From: Aurantiacibacter poecillastricola
Lineage (GTDB): Bacteria; Pseudomonadota; Alphaproteobacteria; Sphingomonadales; Sphingomonadaceae
DNA length: 64,000 nucleotides
Assembly: GCF_030730945.1 (NCBI RefSeq)
Contig: NZ_JAVAMS010000002.1
Span: 1 to 64,000 of the forward strand
Direction: 5' to 3'
This document shows, one piece after another, positions 36,908 through 45,243 of this stretch. The stretch's first letter is position 1, and each line of letters opens with the position of its first letter. A program made the translations under genes and the position numbers. The notes beneath the pieces were generated by a model. The model had not been told where the DNA came from and did no database searches. It was given only the letters and a program-made list of their open reading frames with translations.

Positions 36908-38023
36908 ATGCTGAACCTTGAGATACTGATCGTTGGCGGCGGCATCGGGGGCCTTACGGCAGCAATTGCCCTGCGCCGCGACGGGCACCGTGTGACCGTG
37001 ATCGAGAAGGACCCCGAGTGGGCCGTCTATGGCGTGGGCATCATCCAGCAGGGCAATGTCCTGCGGGCGATGAAGGAACTCGATCTGCTCGACGATTACA
37101 TGGACGCAGCGGTCGGTTTCGATTTCGTCGCCGTCCACGCACCCGACGGGACGCAGGTCGCCAAGGTGCCGAGCCCGCGGCTGGTGGAGGGCTATCCCGC
37201 CAACGTCGGTATCGGCCGCCCCGCGCTGCACAAGGTGCTGGGCGATCGCACCATAGCGGCAGGTGCCGATGTGCGGCTGGGGGTGACGGCAGAAACGATC
37301 GAGGATGACGGCGAAGGCGTGACGGTCCGTTTCTCCGACGGCAGCGGGGGGCGGTACGATATCGTGATCGGTGCAGACGGCGTCTATTCCGACACGCGGC
37401 AGAAGGTCATGCCCGGTGCCGAGGAGCCGGAATATACGGGGCAGGCCGTGTGGCGCTACAACCTGCCGCGTCCGTCAGACCTTGATGCGCTCCACGTCTA
37501 CAACGGCCCGACCGGCGTTGGCCTGGTGCCCATCAGTGATGAGCTGATGTACATGTACGTCACCACGCCCGAGCCGGGCAATCCCTGGTACGACGAGGAT
37601 GGCTTGGCACAGGTCATGCGCGGCAAACTGGCAGCTACCGCGCAGCCGATCCGCGAGCTGGCCGAGAACATCACCGACGACCAAGGCGTGGTCTACCGCC
37701 CGCTCGAGGCCATGATGCTCACAGGTGCTTGGCACAAGGGGCGCGCGGTACTGCTGGGCGATGCCGTCCACGCGACGACGCCGCACCTGGGGCAGGGCGC
37801 GGGCATGGCGATCGAGGACAGCATCGTGCTGGCCGAGGAACTGGCGAAGGCCGACTCATTTGAGGCCGCATTCAACGCTTACCGCGAGCGCCGTTTCGAG
37901 CGCTGCAAGTACATCGTCGAGAGTTCGCTGGCGATCTGCCACGGGCAGCTGGGCAAGGGCCCGGCAGTCGACAACCACAAGGCCACCGCGGAGATGTTCG
38001 AAGTCACCGCGCAGCCTATCTGA
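36908..38023 (+). CDS. FAD-dependent aromatic monooxygenase (group A)
   Basis: 371 residues. Three group-A flavoprotein hydroxylase motifs are present: GGGIGGLTAAIAL at the N-terminus for FAD, VIGADGVYSDTR (DG motif, about residue 155) and AVLLGDAVHATTPHLGQGA (GD motif, about residue 283). Salicylate- and hydroxybenzoate-type hydroxylases share this plan. It would add a hydroxyl ortho or para to an existing one with NAD(P)H, making a diol for the ring-cleaving dioxygenase encoded next. The ATG at 36,908 is chosen; a longer frame overlaps the receptor gene. Confidence 0.88.
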   Translation: MLNLEILIVGGGIGGLTAAIALRRDGHRVTVIEKDPEWAVYGVGIIQQGNVLRAMKELDLLDDYMDAAVGFDFVAVHAPDGTQVAKVPSPRLVEGYPANVGIGRPALHKVLGDRTIAAGADVRLGVTAETIEDDGEGVTVRFSDGSGGRYDIVIGADGVYSDTRQKVMPGAEEPEYTGQAVWRYNLPRPSDLDALHVYNGPTGVGLVPISDELMYMYVTTPEPGNPWYDEDGLAQVMRGKLAATAQPIRELAENITDDQGVVYRPLEAMMLTGAWHKGRAVLLGDAVHATTPHLGQGAGMAIEDSIVLAEELAKADSFEAAFNAYRERRFERCKYIVESSLAICHGQLGKGPAVDNHKATAEMFEVTAQPI

Positions 38024-38049
38024 TTCCGACCATTTCGAGGGACAAGAAC

Positions 38050-38952
38050 ATGAGCCGAGTGACCGAGATCCGCTATGTCGGGTATGGCGTCGAGGACTTC
38101 GACGCGGAGCGTAAATTCTACGCCGAGGACTGGGGCCTGGTGGAGGTCGCGAGTGATGACAGGCTGGCCTGGTTCAAGACCCACGGGCATGACGAACACC
38201 ACGTGGTTCGCCTGCACGACACCGGCACCAATTGCATCGAGGTGATCGCGCTGGCGGCAGAGAGCAGCAAGGACGTCGACAACCTGCACGGGAAGGTTGC
38301 CGAGGCCGGCTGCAGGATCATCCACGAGCCGCGCGATATCGACGCGCCGGGCGGCGGCTACGGTTTCCGCTTCTTCTCTCCTGATGGGCTGCCGTTCGAG
38401 ATTTCGGCCGATGTCGAGAAGCTCGACAAGCGCGCGATGCAGCGCTGGGAAGGCATGCCGGTGAAGATCAGCCACATCGTGCTGCATTCGCCCGATCATC
38501 ACGCGGCCGTCAAATTCTTCACCGACGTGCTGGGCTTCAAGGTTTCCGACTGGCTGGGTGACTTCATGTGCTTCCTGCGCTGCAACAGCGCGCATCACCG
38601 TATCGCCCTGCTGCCGGGGCCGCCGTGCCTGAACCATGTCGCCTACGACATGCTGGGAGCGGACGATATGCTGCGCGGCGTTTCGCGCCTGAAGCAGCGC
38701 GACATCGACATCAAGTGGGGTCCGGGGCGACATACCGCAGGGGACAACACCTTCAGCTATTTCTGCACGCCCAACGGGTTCGCGGTGGAATACACCGCAG
38801 AGCTGGAGGAAGTGGATTTCGAAACCTTCGAGCCGACCGTCTACGAACCTGGCCCGCGCATCATGGACCAGTGGGGCATTGGCGTCGGCGGACCGCAGAC
38901 CATGCCCAAGCCTGCCCCCGATCCGTGCCTGTTCAAAGAGGCGGAGGTCTGA
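38050..38952 (+). CDS. Two-domain VOC-family extradiol dioxygenase-like protein
   Basis: 300 residues with two vicinal-oxygen-chelate modules: ITRYVGYGVEDFDAERKFY-like in residues 5-125 and ISHIVLHSPDHHAAVKFFTDVLGF from about 140. The C-terminal module keeps a possible 2-His-1-Glu iron site: His in KISHIVLHS, His in LNHVAYDM and Glu in GFAVEYTAELEE. This is the layout of type I extradiol dioxygenases (catechol 2,3-dioxygenase, BphC). It would cut the ring of the diol made by the preceding monooxygenase. The substrate is unknown. It lies four bases before the hydrolase gene. Confidence 0.82.
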   Translation: MSRVTEIRYVGYGVEDFDAERKFYAEDWGLVEVASDDRLAWFKTHGHDEHHVVRLHDTGTNCIEVIALAAESSKDVDNLHGKVAEAGCRIIHEPRDIDAPGGGYGFRFFSPDGLPFEISADVEKLDKRAMQRWEGMPVKISHIVLHSPDHHAAVKFFTDVLGFKVSDWLGDFMCFLRCNSAHHRIALLPGPPCLNHVAYDMLGADDMLRGVSRLKQRDIDIKWGPGRHTAGDNTFSYFCTPNGFAVEYTAELEEVDFETFEPTVYEPGPRIMDQWGIGVGGPQTMPKPAPDPCLFKEAEV

Positions 38953-38956
38953 AAAT

Positions 38957-40114
38957 ATGGCGCTTTATTCTCCATTCAAGAACTACATCTGGAACCTCAG
39001 CGTTGCGATCGCGATGGAAAGCGGCGGGCGCATCGGCGAGATCGTCGACATGTGCCAGCCGATCCTCGATGCGGCCGACACCGGGGCCGATGCCGGCACG
39101 CCCGAGTTCATGCGGGCGTGGGCCGTTATGGGCCACAAGCTGCTGGAACTGGCGGGCGAGGACGAGGCAAAGGGCCGTGCCTTTTCCGCCTCCGCGAAGA
39201 TGGAGCGGGCATCGCTCTACCTGCTGGTGGCGGAGCGCATGCAGGGCCACGGCACCAAGGGCCGCGAGGAAACCTACGCGCTGGCCCGGGAGACCTTCGA
39301 CAAGTCCACGCAGCTGGGCAAGATCAATCGCGAGCGTGTCGAGATACCGCTCGAGAACGGAACGATGTCGGCGCTCTACACTCGCGCACCAGGAGAGAGA
39401 GAACGCCCCTGCGTGGTGTTCTGCAACGGCCTCGATAGCTGCAAGGAGATGCTATACTGGACCGGCATGCCCGAAGCGCTGGCGCGGCGAGGTGTCTCCA
39501 CCTTGTGCGTCGATCAGCCCGGCACAGGCGAGGCCCTGCGCCTGCGGAACCTGCCGGTCGATCCGCATTCGGAAAGCTGGGCCAGCAAGGCAGTGGACTG
39601 GCTGGAAGCGCAGCCGGATGTCGACAAGGCCCGCCTCGGCATGACGGGCATTTCGCTCGGCGGGCACTTCGCTCCGCGCGCCGTCGCCTACGAACCGCGC
39701 TTTGCCAGCGGGGCTGTCTGGGGCGCGAACCACAACTGGCGCGAGGTGCAGGACAAGCGGATGGAGCGCGAAGGCGAAAATCCTGTCCCGCACTACTGGG
39801 CGCATGTGCACTGGGCCTTCGGGGCGAAGGACCAGGACGATTTCCTGGAGAAGTCGCAGGACATGAACCTCAACGGGCACATGGACCGCATCAAGGTTCC
39901 TTTTCTCGTCACTCACGGCGCACACGACCGGCAAATCAGTCCCGCTTATGCCGATGATCTCTACGATCAGTTGGTCAATTCGCCGCGCCGGGAGAAGGTG
40001 ATCTTCACCGAGCGCGAAGGTGGCGTCGAGCACGTGGGGGCCGACAACATGAGCTACGGCCGCGACCTCATCGCGGACTGGTTCGCCGAGACGCTGGGCG
40101 GGCACACCGCATGA
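38957..40114 (+). CDS. Alpha/beta hydrolase with N-terminal helical domain (FrsA / C-C hydrolase-like)
   Basis: 385 residues. About 120 helical residues precede an alpha/beta-hydrolase domain with PCVVFCNGLDSCKEMLYW (oxyanion side), the nucleophile in MTGISLGGHFAPRA, an Asp in VTHGAHDRQIS and a His in GGVEHVGADN. This two-part design is shared with FrsA-like proteins and with the dihydroxypseudooxynicotine C-C hydrolase of nicotine degradation. After extradiol cleavage a C-C or ester hydrolysis is expected, and this protein or the FAH-family hydrolase at 41,370 could do it. Coupled to the GST gene by ATGA. Confidence 0.82.
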   Translation: MALYSPFKNYIWNLSVAIAMESGGRIGEIVDMCQPILDAADTGADAGTPEFMRAWAVMGHKLLELAGEDEAKGRAFSASAKMERASLYLLVAERMQGHGTKGREETYALARETFDKSTQLGKINRERVEIPLENGTMSALYTRAPGERERPCVVFCNGLDSCKEMLYWTGMPEALARRGVSTLCVDQPGTGEALRLRNLPVDPHSESWASKAVDWLEAQPDVDKARLGMTGISLGGHFAPRAVAYEPRFASGAVWGANHNWREVQDKRMEREGENPVPHYWAHVHWAFGAKDQDDFLEKSQDMNLNGHMDRIKVPFLVTHGAHDRQISPAYADDLYDQLVNSPRREKVIFTEREGGVEHVGADNMSYGRDLIADWFAETLGGHTA

Positions 40115-40794
40115 TGCGACTGTGGTTCGCCCCGCAGACCTGCGCGCGCGTCACGTTGACGGCGCTGGAGGAGATCGGCGAGCCTTTCGAAACGCGCCTC
40201 ATCGCTTTCATGGCGGGCGATCACCGCAAGCCGGAGTTCCTTTCCGTCAATCCCGCGGGCAAGGTACCGGCACTGGAGACGGCGGAAGGGGTGATCGTGC
40301 AGAATGGCGCGATCCTCACTTACCTTGCGCAAGTCTATCCCGCAGCAGGACTCTTGCCGCAGCCCGAAGATGCCGCTGGCCGGGCGTACATGCTCGCCGA
40401 ACTCTTCCGCTGTTCGAGCGACCTCCACCCCCTGGTCACTCGCTTCGTGATGTCGTCGATGATGTCTACCGATGCAGCCGACGCTCCGCGCATTCGGGCC
40501 AAGGCCGCGGAAGGCCTTGCCATGCAGCTTGCGCCGCTCGAGCATCGCCTCGCGGAGCAGTCCTGGATGCTGGGAGAGGCGTGGTCGATCCTCGATGCCT
40601 ATCTCGCATGGATCTGGTTCCGCGTGACGGCAGCAGGTTTCGAGGCTGATCGCTATCCTTCCATGCGAAGGCACTATTCCGCAGCCTCGGAAAGGCCGAG
40701 CGCCCGCGCTGCGCTGCTGCGCGAAGATGCGGCCAACGCAGACTTGAAGGCACGCGGGCTGTTCTTCACTCCGCAGCAACTTACGAATGATTGA
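40111..40794 (+). CDS. Glutathione S-transferase-family protein
   Basis: 227 residues. The thioredoxin-like N-domain (1-80) has MMRLWFAPQTCARVTLTAL, NPAGKVPALE with the cis-proline, and QNGAILTYLA in place of the usual ESxAIxxYL. The C-terminal domain is helical. Cys11 is where beta-class GSTs keep a cysteine. In ring-cleavage operons GSTs isomerise maleyl-type intermediates with glutathione, which would match the FAH-family hydrolase two genes on. It overlaps the preceding stop by four bases. Confidence 0.85.
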   Translation: MMRLWFAPQTCARVTLTALEEIGEPFETRLIAFMAGDHRKPEFLSVNPAGKVPALETAEGVIVQNGAILTYLAQVYPAAGLLPQPEDAAGRAYMLAELFRCSSDLHPLVTRFVMSSMMSTDAADAPRIRAKAAEGLAMQLAPLEHRLAEQSWMLGEAWSILDAYLAWIWFRVTAAGFEADRYPSMRRHYSAASERPSARAALLREDAANADLKARGLFFTPQQLTND

Positions 40795-40806
40795 GAGGAC
40801 GAAACC

Positions 40807-41373
40807 ATGCTGACAGGACCGACCCGGCGCATCGTCACCGGTCACGATGCGCGGGGACAGGCGATCATCCAGGAGGATGGCCCCGTGCCCCGCTACAAGC
40901 AGATCGGCGGCGCGACCGGGCCGATGTTCCACGAAGTCTGGAACACCCGCGCGACACCTGCACCCATCGATGCGGCTTCGGGCGAGCCGGAAGAAGAGGG
41001 CATCCTGCTTGCAGCACCCAAGAACGGCACGCGGATCCGCGTGCTGGATATCCCGCCCGATGACGAGAGCTTCAAGGACATGACGCCCGAGCAGGCAAAG
41101 GCTCATTTCGCCGAAGTCGGCGCGGAGGACGCCTCGTCCTTTTCCGGCAGCGAATCGCGTCATGCACACATGCATCGGACCGAAACGATCGATTACGGCA
41201 TCGTGCTGGAAGGCGAAGTCGTGCTGATCATGGATGAAGGCGAAACGACAGTCCGCGCGGGCGACATCGTCATCCAGCGGGGCACCAATCACGGCTGGGC
41301 CAACCGGACCGACAGGAATTGCCGGATCGCTTTCATCCTGATCGACGGCAAGTTCGACGAGGACCTGGCGTGA
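40807..41373 (+). CDS. Cupin-domain protein
   Basis: 188 residues with a single C-terminal cupin barrel (about 110-180). Motif 1 is HMHRTETIDYGIVLEGEVVL with two His and a Glu, and motif 2 is GDIVIQRGTNHGWANR with the fourth ligand His, so a metal can be bound. The N-terminal 100 residues resemble those of small aromatic-pathway cupins (RRIVTGHDARGQA, KQIGGATGPMFHEVWNT). It may be a dioxygenase, isomerase or decarboxylase. GAGAGGA precedes the ATG. It is coupled to the next gene by GTGA. Confidence 0.8.
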   Translation: MLTGPTRRIVTGHDARGQAIIQEDGPVPRYKQIGGATGPMFHEVWNTRATPAPIDAASGEPEEEGILLAAPKNGTRIRVLDIPPDDESFKDMTPEQAKAHFAEVGAEDASSFSGSESRHAHMHRTETIDYGIVLEGEVVLIMDEGETTVRAGDIVIQRGTNHGWANRTDRNCRIAFILIDGKFDEDLA

Positions 41374-42341
41374 GGCTGGCCACCCGCGATAACGGCAGCC
41401 CCGATGGCGAGCTGGTGGTCGTATCTGAAGACGGCACACGCGGCGTGCCCGCCGGGCCGAACTGGCCGTGCCTGCGCATTGCCCTCGAGAACTGGGATGA
41501 GGCTTCGGTCGACCTGGCGGGTTTCGACGCGGAAAAGGGTGAGCCACTCCACATGCCATCCGTGCGCGCTCCGCTCCCTCGCGCATGGCAGTGGCTGGAT
41601 GGGTCGGCATTCCAAACCCATGCAGACCTGATGCAGGTGGCCTTCAACACCGATCCGATAGAGAACGACATGCCCCTGATGTATCAGGGCATGTCCGACA
41701 GGTTCTACGGTCCGTTCGATGACGTACCGTTCCCCGACGAGACTATGGGCATCGATTTCGAGGGCGAGTTCGGCGTCATCGTCGATGCCGTGCCGATGGG
41801 GACTACGGCCGCAGAAGCGCTGCAGCACATCAAGCTCATCGTCCAGATAAACGACTGGTCTCTGAGAGCGATCGCGCCTGTCGAGATGAAGACCGGTTTC
41901 GGCTGGATTGTCGCCAAGCCCGCTTGCAGCGTCGCACCCTTCGCAGTCTCTCCGGACGAACTGGGCGAGGGCTGGCAGGATGGGCGGGTTTGCCTGGATC
42001 TTGCGGTGGACTGGAACGGCGAACGCTTCGGCAACGCCAACGGTCGGGAAATGGCCTTCGGCTTTCACCAATTGGTCGCGCACGCAGCGCGGTCTCGCGA
42101 TCTGGCGGCGGGCACGATCATCGGGTCGGGCACGGTTGCGAATGCGAACTATGGCACAGTAGGATCGAGCTGCATTTCGGAGCGCCGCGCGATCGAGATC
42201 ATTGCGGGCGGCAAGCCGGATACCGGATTCATGAAGTTCGGAGACACGGTGCGGATGGAAGCCCGCGATGCACAAGGCAGGTCTCCTTTCGGCCTGATCG
42301 AGCAGACGGTCGTACAGCGGGCTCCCCCAGGGCGGGGTTGA
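41370..42341 (+). CDS. Fumarylacetoacetate hydrolase (FAH)-family protein
   Basis: 323 residues starting at a GTG within the preceding stop codon. The FAH fold is seen in the metal site DFEGEFGVIVDAV (acidic ligands), IVQINDWSLRAI, KTGFGWIVAKPACSVAPF and the GSGTVANANYG glycine loop. Family members hydrolyse fumarylpyruvate or acylpyruvates, or hydrate 2-oxopent-4-enoates. As the last enzyme in the operon it probably releases pyruvate or a similar acid. A 238-base gap then leads to the stressosome genes. Confidence 0.88.
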   Translation: MRLATRDNGSPDGELVVVSEDGTRGVPAGPNWPCLRIALENWDEASVDLAGFDAEKGEPLHMPSVRAPLPRAWQWLDGSAFQTHADLMQVAFNTDPIENDMPLMYQGMSDRFYGPFDDVPFPDETMGIDFEGEFGVIVDAVPMGTTAAEALQHIKLIVQINDWSLRAIAPVEMKTGFGWIVAKPACSVAPFAVSPDELGEGWQDGRVCLDLAVDWNGERFGNANGREMAFGFHQLVAHAARSRDLAAGTIIGSGTVANANYGTVGSSCISERRAIEIIAGGKPDTGFMKFGDTVRMEARDAQGRSPFGLIEQTVVQRAPPGRG

Positions 42342-42579
42342 ACCAGGGCAGGCTCGGCTTCTAGAGCGCGGCATCGCGCCAACGCTGTTCCTCTGACGTA
42401 TCGCTGAGTGGTGCCTGCGCTGCCGGTCGAAGCGTTCAAGTCGCAGCCCGTGGAAATTCCGCTCCCAAAGCATAGTCGATTGAAAGACTTATGCTGCGGA
42501 CCGCTGCGATTGACTTTTCCCGGTTGCAAGATAGCAGAAAGCCCGTAGCGAGGCCGTTGCCGCACGCGCTGGAGATGAC

Positions 42580-43470
42580 ATGACCGAAAAAGTTCTCGAA
42601 AACACTCTCGAAGCCCTGAAGGAGGATGCCGAAGGCATCTTGCGGGAGTGGATAGACCAGGCAGACGAGGATGGCGCGAAGCGCAGCGATCTCTTTTCCG
42701 AAAAGGAAGAACGGGATCAGGCTGCCAGCATGCTGCGCGCTTTCCGGCTCGGCGTGCGCGACACCTCTCGCGAGGGCGACTTCGACCTGAGGGACGAGCA
42801 TTGGGCGGATCTTCGCGGTATTCTCGCGGAGGTCACTCACGAGCGCGTGGAGCGTGGCGTCTTGCCGGGTGAGATGGCTGCTTTTGTCCTCGCGTTGAAG
42901 ACACCGCTTTTCGGTCGCCTGACCGAAAAGCTGAAAGGCCAGCCGGATCGCCTGATCGAGGAAGTCCTCGTCGTATCCAAGGCGATCGACGCCTTCGCGC
43001 TCTACACGAACGAGATATTCATCGCCGAACGCGAACAGATCATCGAGCGCCAGCGCGACGAGATGCTCGAACTCTCGACGCCCGTGGTGGAGCTGTGGGA
43101 CAAGGTCCTTACTCTACCGCTCATCGGCACGCTGGACAGCCTGCGTGCTCAGGAAGTCATGGAAAGCCTCCTGCAGGCTATCGTGGAGCGCCAGGCTGAA
43201 GTGGTGATCGTGGATATCACCGGTGTGAAGACGGTCGACACGCAGGTTGCGCAGCACCTGTTGCGCACTGCGGCCGCGGTGCGCCTGATGGGTGCGCGCT
43301 GCATCATCAGCGGGATCAGCCCGAAGATCGCGCAGACCATGGTGGAACTCGGCGTCGATGTGGGAGAAGTGCGCACGCGCTCTTCCATCAAGAACGCCCT
43401 TACTGATGCGCTCACGTCGGTTGGCGTGGCCATCCGTTCAATTGAAGATAGCCCGCGGACCCGGAAATGA
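42580..43470 (+). CDS. rsbR: Stressosome scaffold/sensor RsbR
   Basis: 296 residues. The N-terminal 150 residues form a helical sensor domain of unknown ligand, where B. subtilis RsbR has a non-heme globin. A connecting helix runs from about 145 to 165. The C-terminal STAS domain contains both phosphorylation regions of the family: T167 in ELSTPVV and T214 in VDITGVKTVDT, equivalent to T171 and T205 of RsbRA. With RsbS it should build the 1.8-MDa stressosome that traps RsbT. Coupled to rsbS by ATGA. Confidence 0.88.
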   Translation: MTEKVLENTLEALKEDAEGILREWIDQADEDGAKRSDLFSEKEERDQAASMLRAFRLGVRDTSREGDFDLRDEHWADLRGILAEVTHERVERGVLPGEMAAFVLALKTPLFGRLTEKLKGQPDRLIEEVLVVSKAIDAFALYTNEIFIAEREQIIERQRDEMLELSTPVVELWDKVLTLPLIGTLDSLRAQEVMESLLQAIVERQAEVVIVDITGVKTVDTQVAQHLLRTAAAVRLMGARCIISGISPKIAQTMVELGVDVGEVRTRSSIKNALTDALTSVGVAIRSIEDSPRTRK

Positions 43471-43847
43471 ACGCCGCGGCCATCTACGAGGTCGGAGGCG
43501 TCCTGCTGGTATCGATAACCTCCGACATAACCGATAGCGACATCATCGAGTTGCAAGAGATGCTCTCCAACCGCATCGCGCAAAGCGAGACCCGAGGTGT
43601 GGTGGTGGACATCTCCGCGCTAGAAATCGTCGACACCTTCGTCGGCCGGGTTCTTGCCCAGCTAACGGCGATTGCCCGCCTGCTGGACGCAGAAACCTAT
43701 GTGGTGGGAATGCGGCCCGCGGTGGCGATGACGCTCGTCGAACTCGGCATGTATCTGCCCGATAATCACACGGCCCTCACGCTGGATCACGCGTTGGAAA
43801 AGATGCGCAATGCGGGGCTGACAGATGGCCTTCCCCGGGGCGCGTAA
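43467..43847 (+). CDS. rsbS: Stressosome antagonist RsbS (STAS domain)
   Basis: 126 residues, a single STAS domain. GVVVDISALEIVDTFVGRVL carries S50, equivalent to the RsbT-phosphorylated Ser59 of B. subtilis RsbS, and the conserved D-T/S-F pattern after it. It forms the core with RsbR and sequesters RsbT until phosphorylated. Overlaps rsbR by 4 bases and rsbT by 23. Confidence 0.9.
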   Translation: MNAAAIYEVGGVLLVSITSDITDSDIIELQEMLSNRIAQSETRGVVVDISALEIVDTFVGRVLAQLTAIARLLDAETYVVGMRPAVAMTLVELGMYLPDNHTALTLDHALEKMRNAGLTDGLPRGA

Positions 43848-44244
43848 AATCGCGACGATAGAATTGCGTACGGATCGGGATGTCGCCAAGGCGCGCTCGC
43901 GCGTGAGCGAAATCATGAAGGCGAAGGGAAGCCGCGACCTGATGACGACCCGCTTCGTCACGGCAGTGAGCGAAATCGCGCGCAATGCAGCAACGCACGG
44001 CAAGGGCGGCCGGCTGCTCGTCTATGATATGCCGGACCCGCGCCTGATCGGCGTTGAATGTGTCGACGAAGGCAGCGGGATCGAAGACGTGGAGCGCGCA
44101 ATGGTGGATGGCTATTCCACCCGGCAAAACAGCCTGGGGCGCGGATTGGGAGGAGCCAAAAGGCTCGCCAAGACTTTCACTATCGAGAGCACGCCCGGCA
44201 AAGGAACTGTCGTGCGCATGACAGGAATTTGCACGACGCGATGA
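43825..44244 (+). CDS. rsbT: Stressosome switch kinase RsbT
   Basis: 139 residues of the GHKL (HATPase_c_2) fold. The N-box is SEIARNAATHG with N54, the G1 box is D81-E-G-S-G-I and the G2 region is SLGRGLGGAKRL. The RsbT-type features (VTAVSEIARNA, GLGGAKRLAKTF) separate it from RsbW anti-sigma kinases. It phosphorylates RsbR and RsbS, leaves the complex and activates a downstream partner. No RsbU phosphatase or SigB is nearby, so its target here is probably one of the next two gene products. Confidence 0.9.
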   Translation: MAFPGARKIATIELRTDRDVAKARSRVSEIMKAKGSRDLMTTRFVTAVSEIARNAATHGKGGRLLVYDMPDPRLIGVECVDEGSGIEDVERAMVDGYSTRQNSLGRGLGGAKRLAKTFTIESTPGKGTVVRMTGICTTR

Positions 44245-45242
44245 TCGGGTGGTTGAAAGTCGAAGAGGCGAGTGCCGTAGCCGAAGCGCGACGGCGAGCG
44301 CGGCGCACCGCCAGTGCACTTGGGTTCAATTCGACCAAGGTTGAGCACGTCGCCATTGTCGCGACCGAGATCGCGCAGAATATCCTTCGTCACGGCGGCG
44401 GAGGACAGATGCTGGTAGCGGTGTTCGGAGCGCCCTCGCTCGAGCGTCTGCACCTCCTTGGTTTCGACAAGGGGCCCGGTATCACCCGCGTCGATCGCAT
44501 GGTGAGGGATGGTGAGACCACCAAGCGTTCGCTTGGCACGGGTCTGGGTGCGATCCTGCGCCTCAGCGACCGTACGGATATAGATACCTCACCGGCAGGC
44601 ACCGTCATTGCGGCTGAATTCTTGCGGCAGACCATCCGTTCTACGCATCCTGCCGACCATGCCGGCTTTCGCATGGCCTATCCCGGCGAACGTCGGTGCG
44701 GAGACGGTATTGCCGTGCGATCTGGCGATGGAGTGTGTCTCTACCTCGTCTGCGATGGTCTTGGCCACGGCCCCAAGGCCGCACAGGCGGCAGACAAGGC
44801 CAAGCAGACCTTTCTGGCGGCAGAAGGAAGTGATCCATCCCACCTGCTCGATGAAGTTGCCGATGGCCTCGTGGGAACACGCGGGGCAGTTGCGGCGATC
44901 GTGGCGCTCAACCATACGGAGAAGCGGCTCGACTATGCTGCCGTGGGAAACATCAGCACCCTCCTCTGGCAGGACCGCAAGCTCCAGCGCCTGTCGGTGC
45001 GCGACGGTCTGCTGGGCGCGCGCAAGGCCACGCCGCATCGCGAAACAGTCGCGCTGTCGGAAGACGCCGTGGTCTTGATGCATTCCGATGGATTGGCCAC
45101 CATGCATGGACTGAACGAGAAGGTCGCCCTGATGAACCGGAGTGCACCCGTCATTGCAGCGCGGCTGTTCGGCGAAGCCGAGCGCAAGCGCGACGATGCC
45201 AGCATCATCGTAGCCCGGCTGAACGCCGGGAGGACGCTTTAG
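44241..45242 (+). CDS. HATPase - PP2C (SpoIIE/RsbX-like) fusion protein
   Basis: 333 residues. The first 130 are a GHKL ATPase module (VATEIAQNILRHGGGG N-box, FDKGPGI G1 box, SLGTGLGAILRLSD G2 box). The rest is a PP2C/SpoIIE phosphatase with metal-site aspartates in RCGDGIAVR, VCDGLGHGPKAA and RKRDDASIIV. RsbX dephosphorylates RsbR and RsbS to reset the stressosome, and the C-terminal half fits that. The added ATPase module may bind RsbS/RsbR or act as a second kinase. The start overlaps the rsbT stop (ATGA). Confidence 0.85.
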   Translation: MIGWLKVEEASAVAEARRRARRTASALGFNSTKVEHVAIVATEIAQNILRHGGGGQMLVAVFGAPSLERLHLLGFDKGPGITRVDRMVRDGETTKRSLGTGLGAILRLSDRTDIDTSPAGTVIAAEFLRQTIRSTHPADHAGFRMAYPGERRCGDGIAVRSGDGVCLYLVCDGLGHGPKAAQAADKAKQTFLAAEGSDPSHLLDEVADGLVGTRGAVAAIVALNHTEKRLDYAAVGNISTLLWQDRKLQRLSVRDGLLGARKATPHRETVALSEDAVVLMHSDGLATMHGLNEKVALMNRSAPVIAARLFGEAERKRDDASIIVARLNAGRTL

Positions 45243-45243
45243 G

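Noticed and set aside
42342..42579. EcfG-type promoter before the stressosome genes
   Set aside because: A GGAAAT word is present near 42,449 but there is no convincing GGAAC-N16/17-CGTT pair, so general stress sigma control of this operon cannot be claimed.
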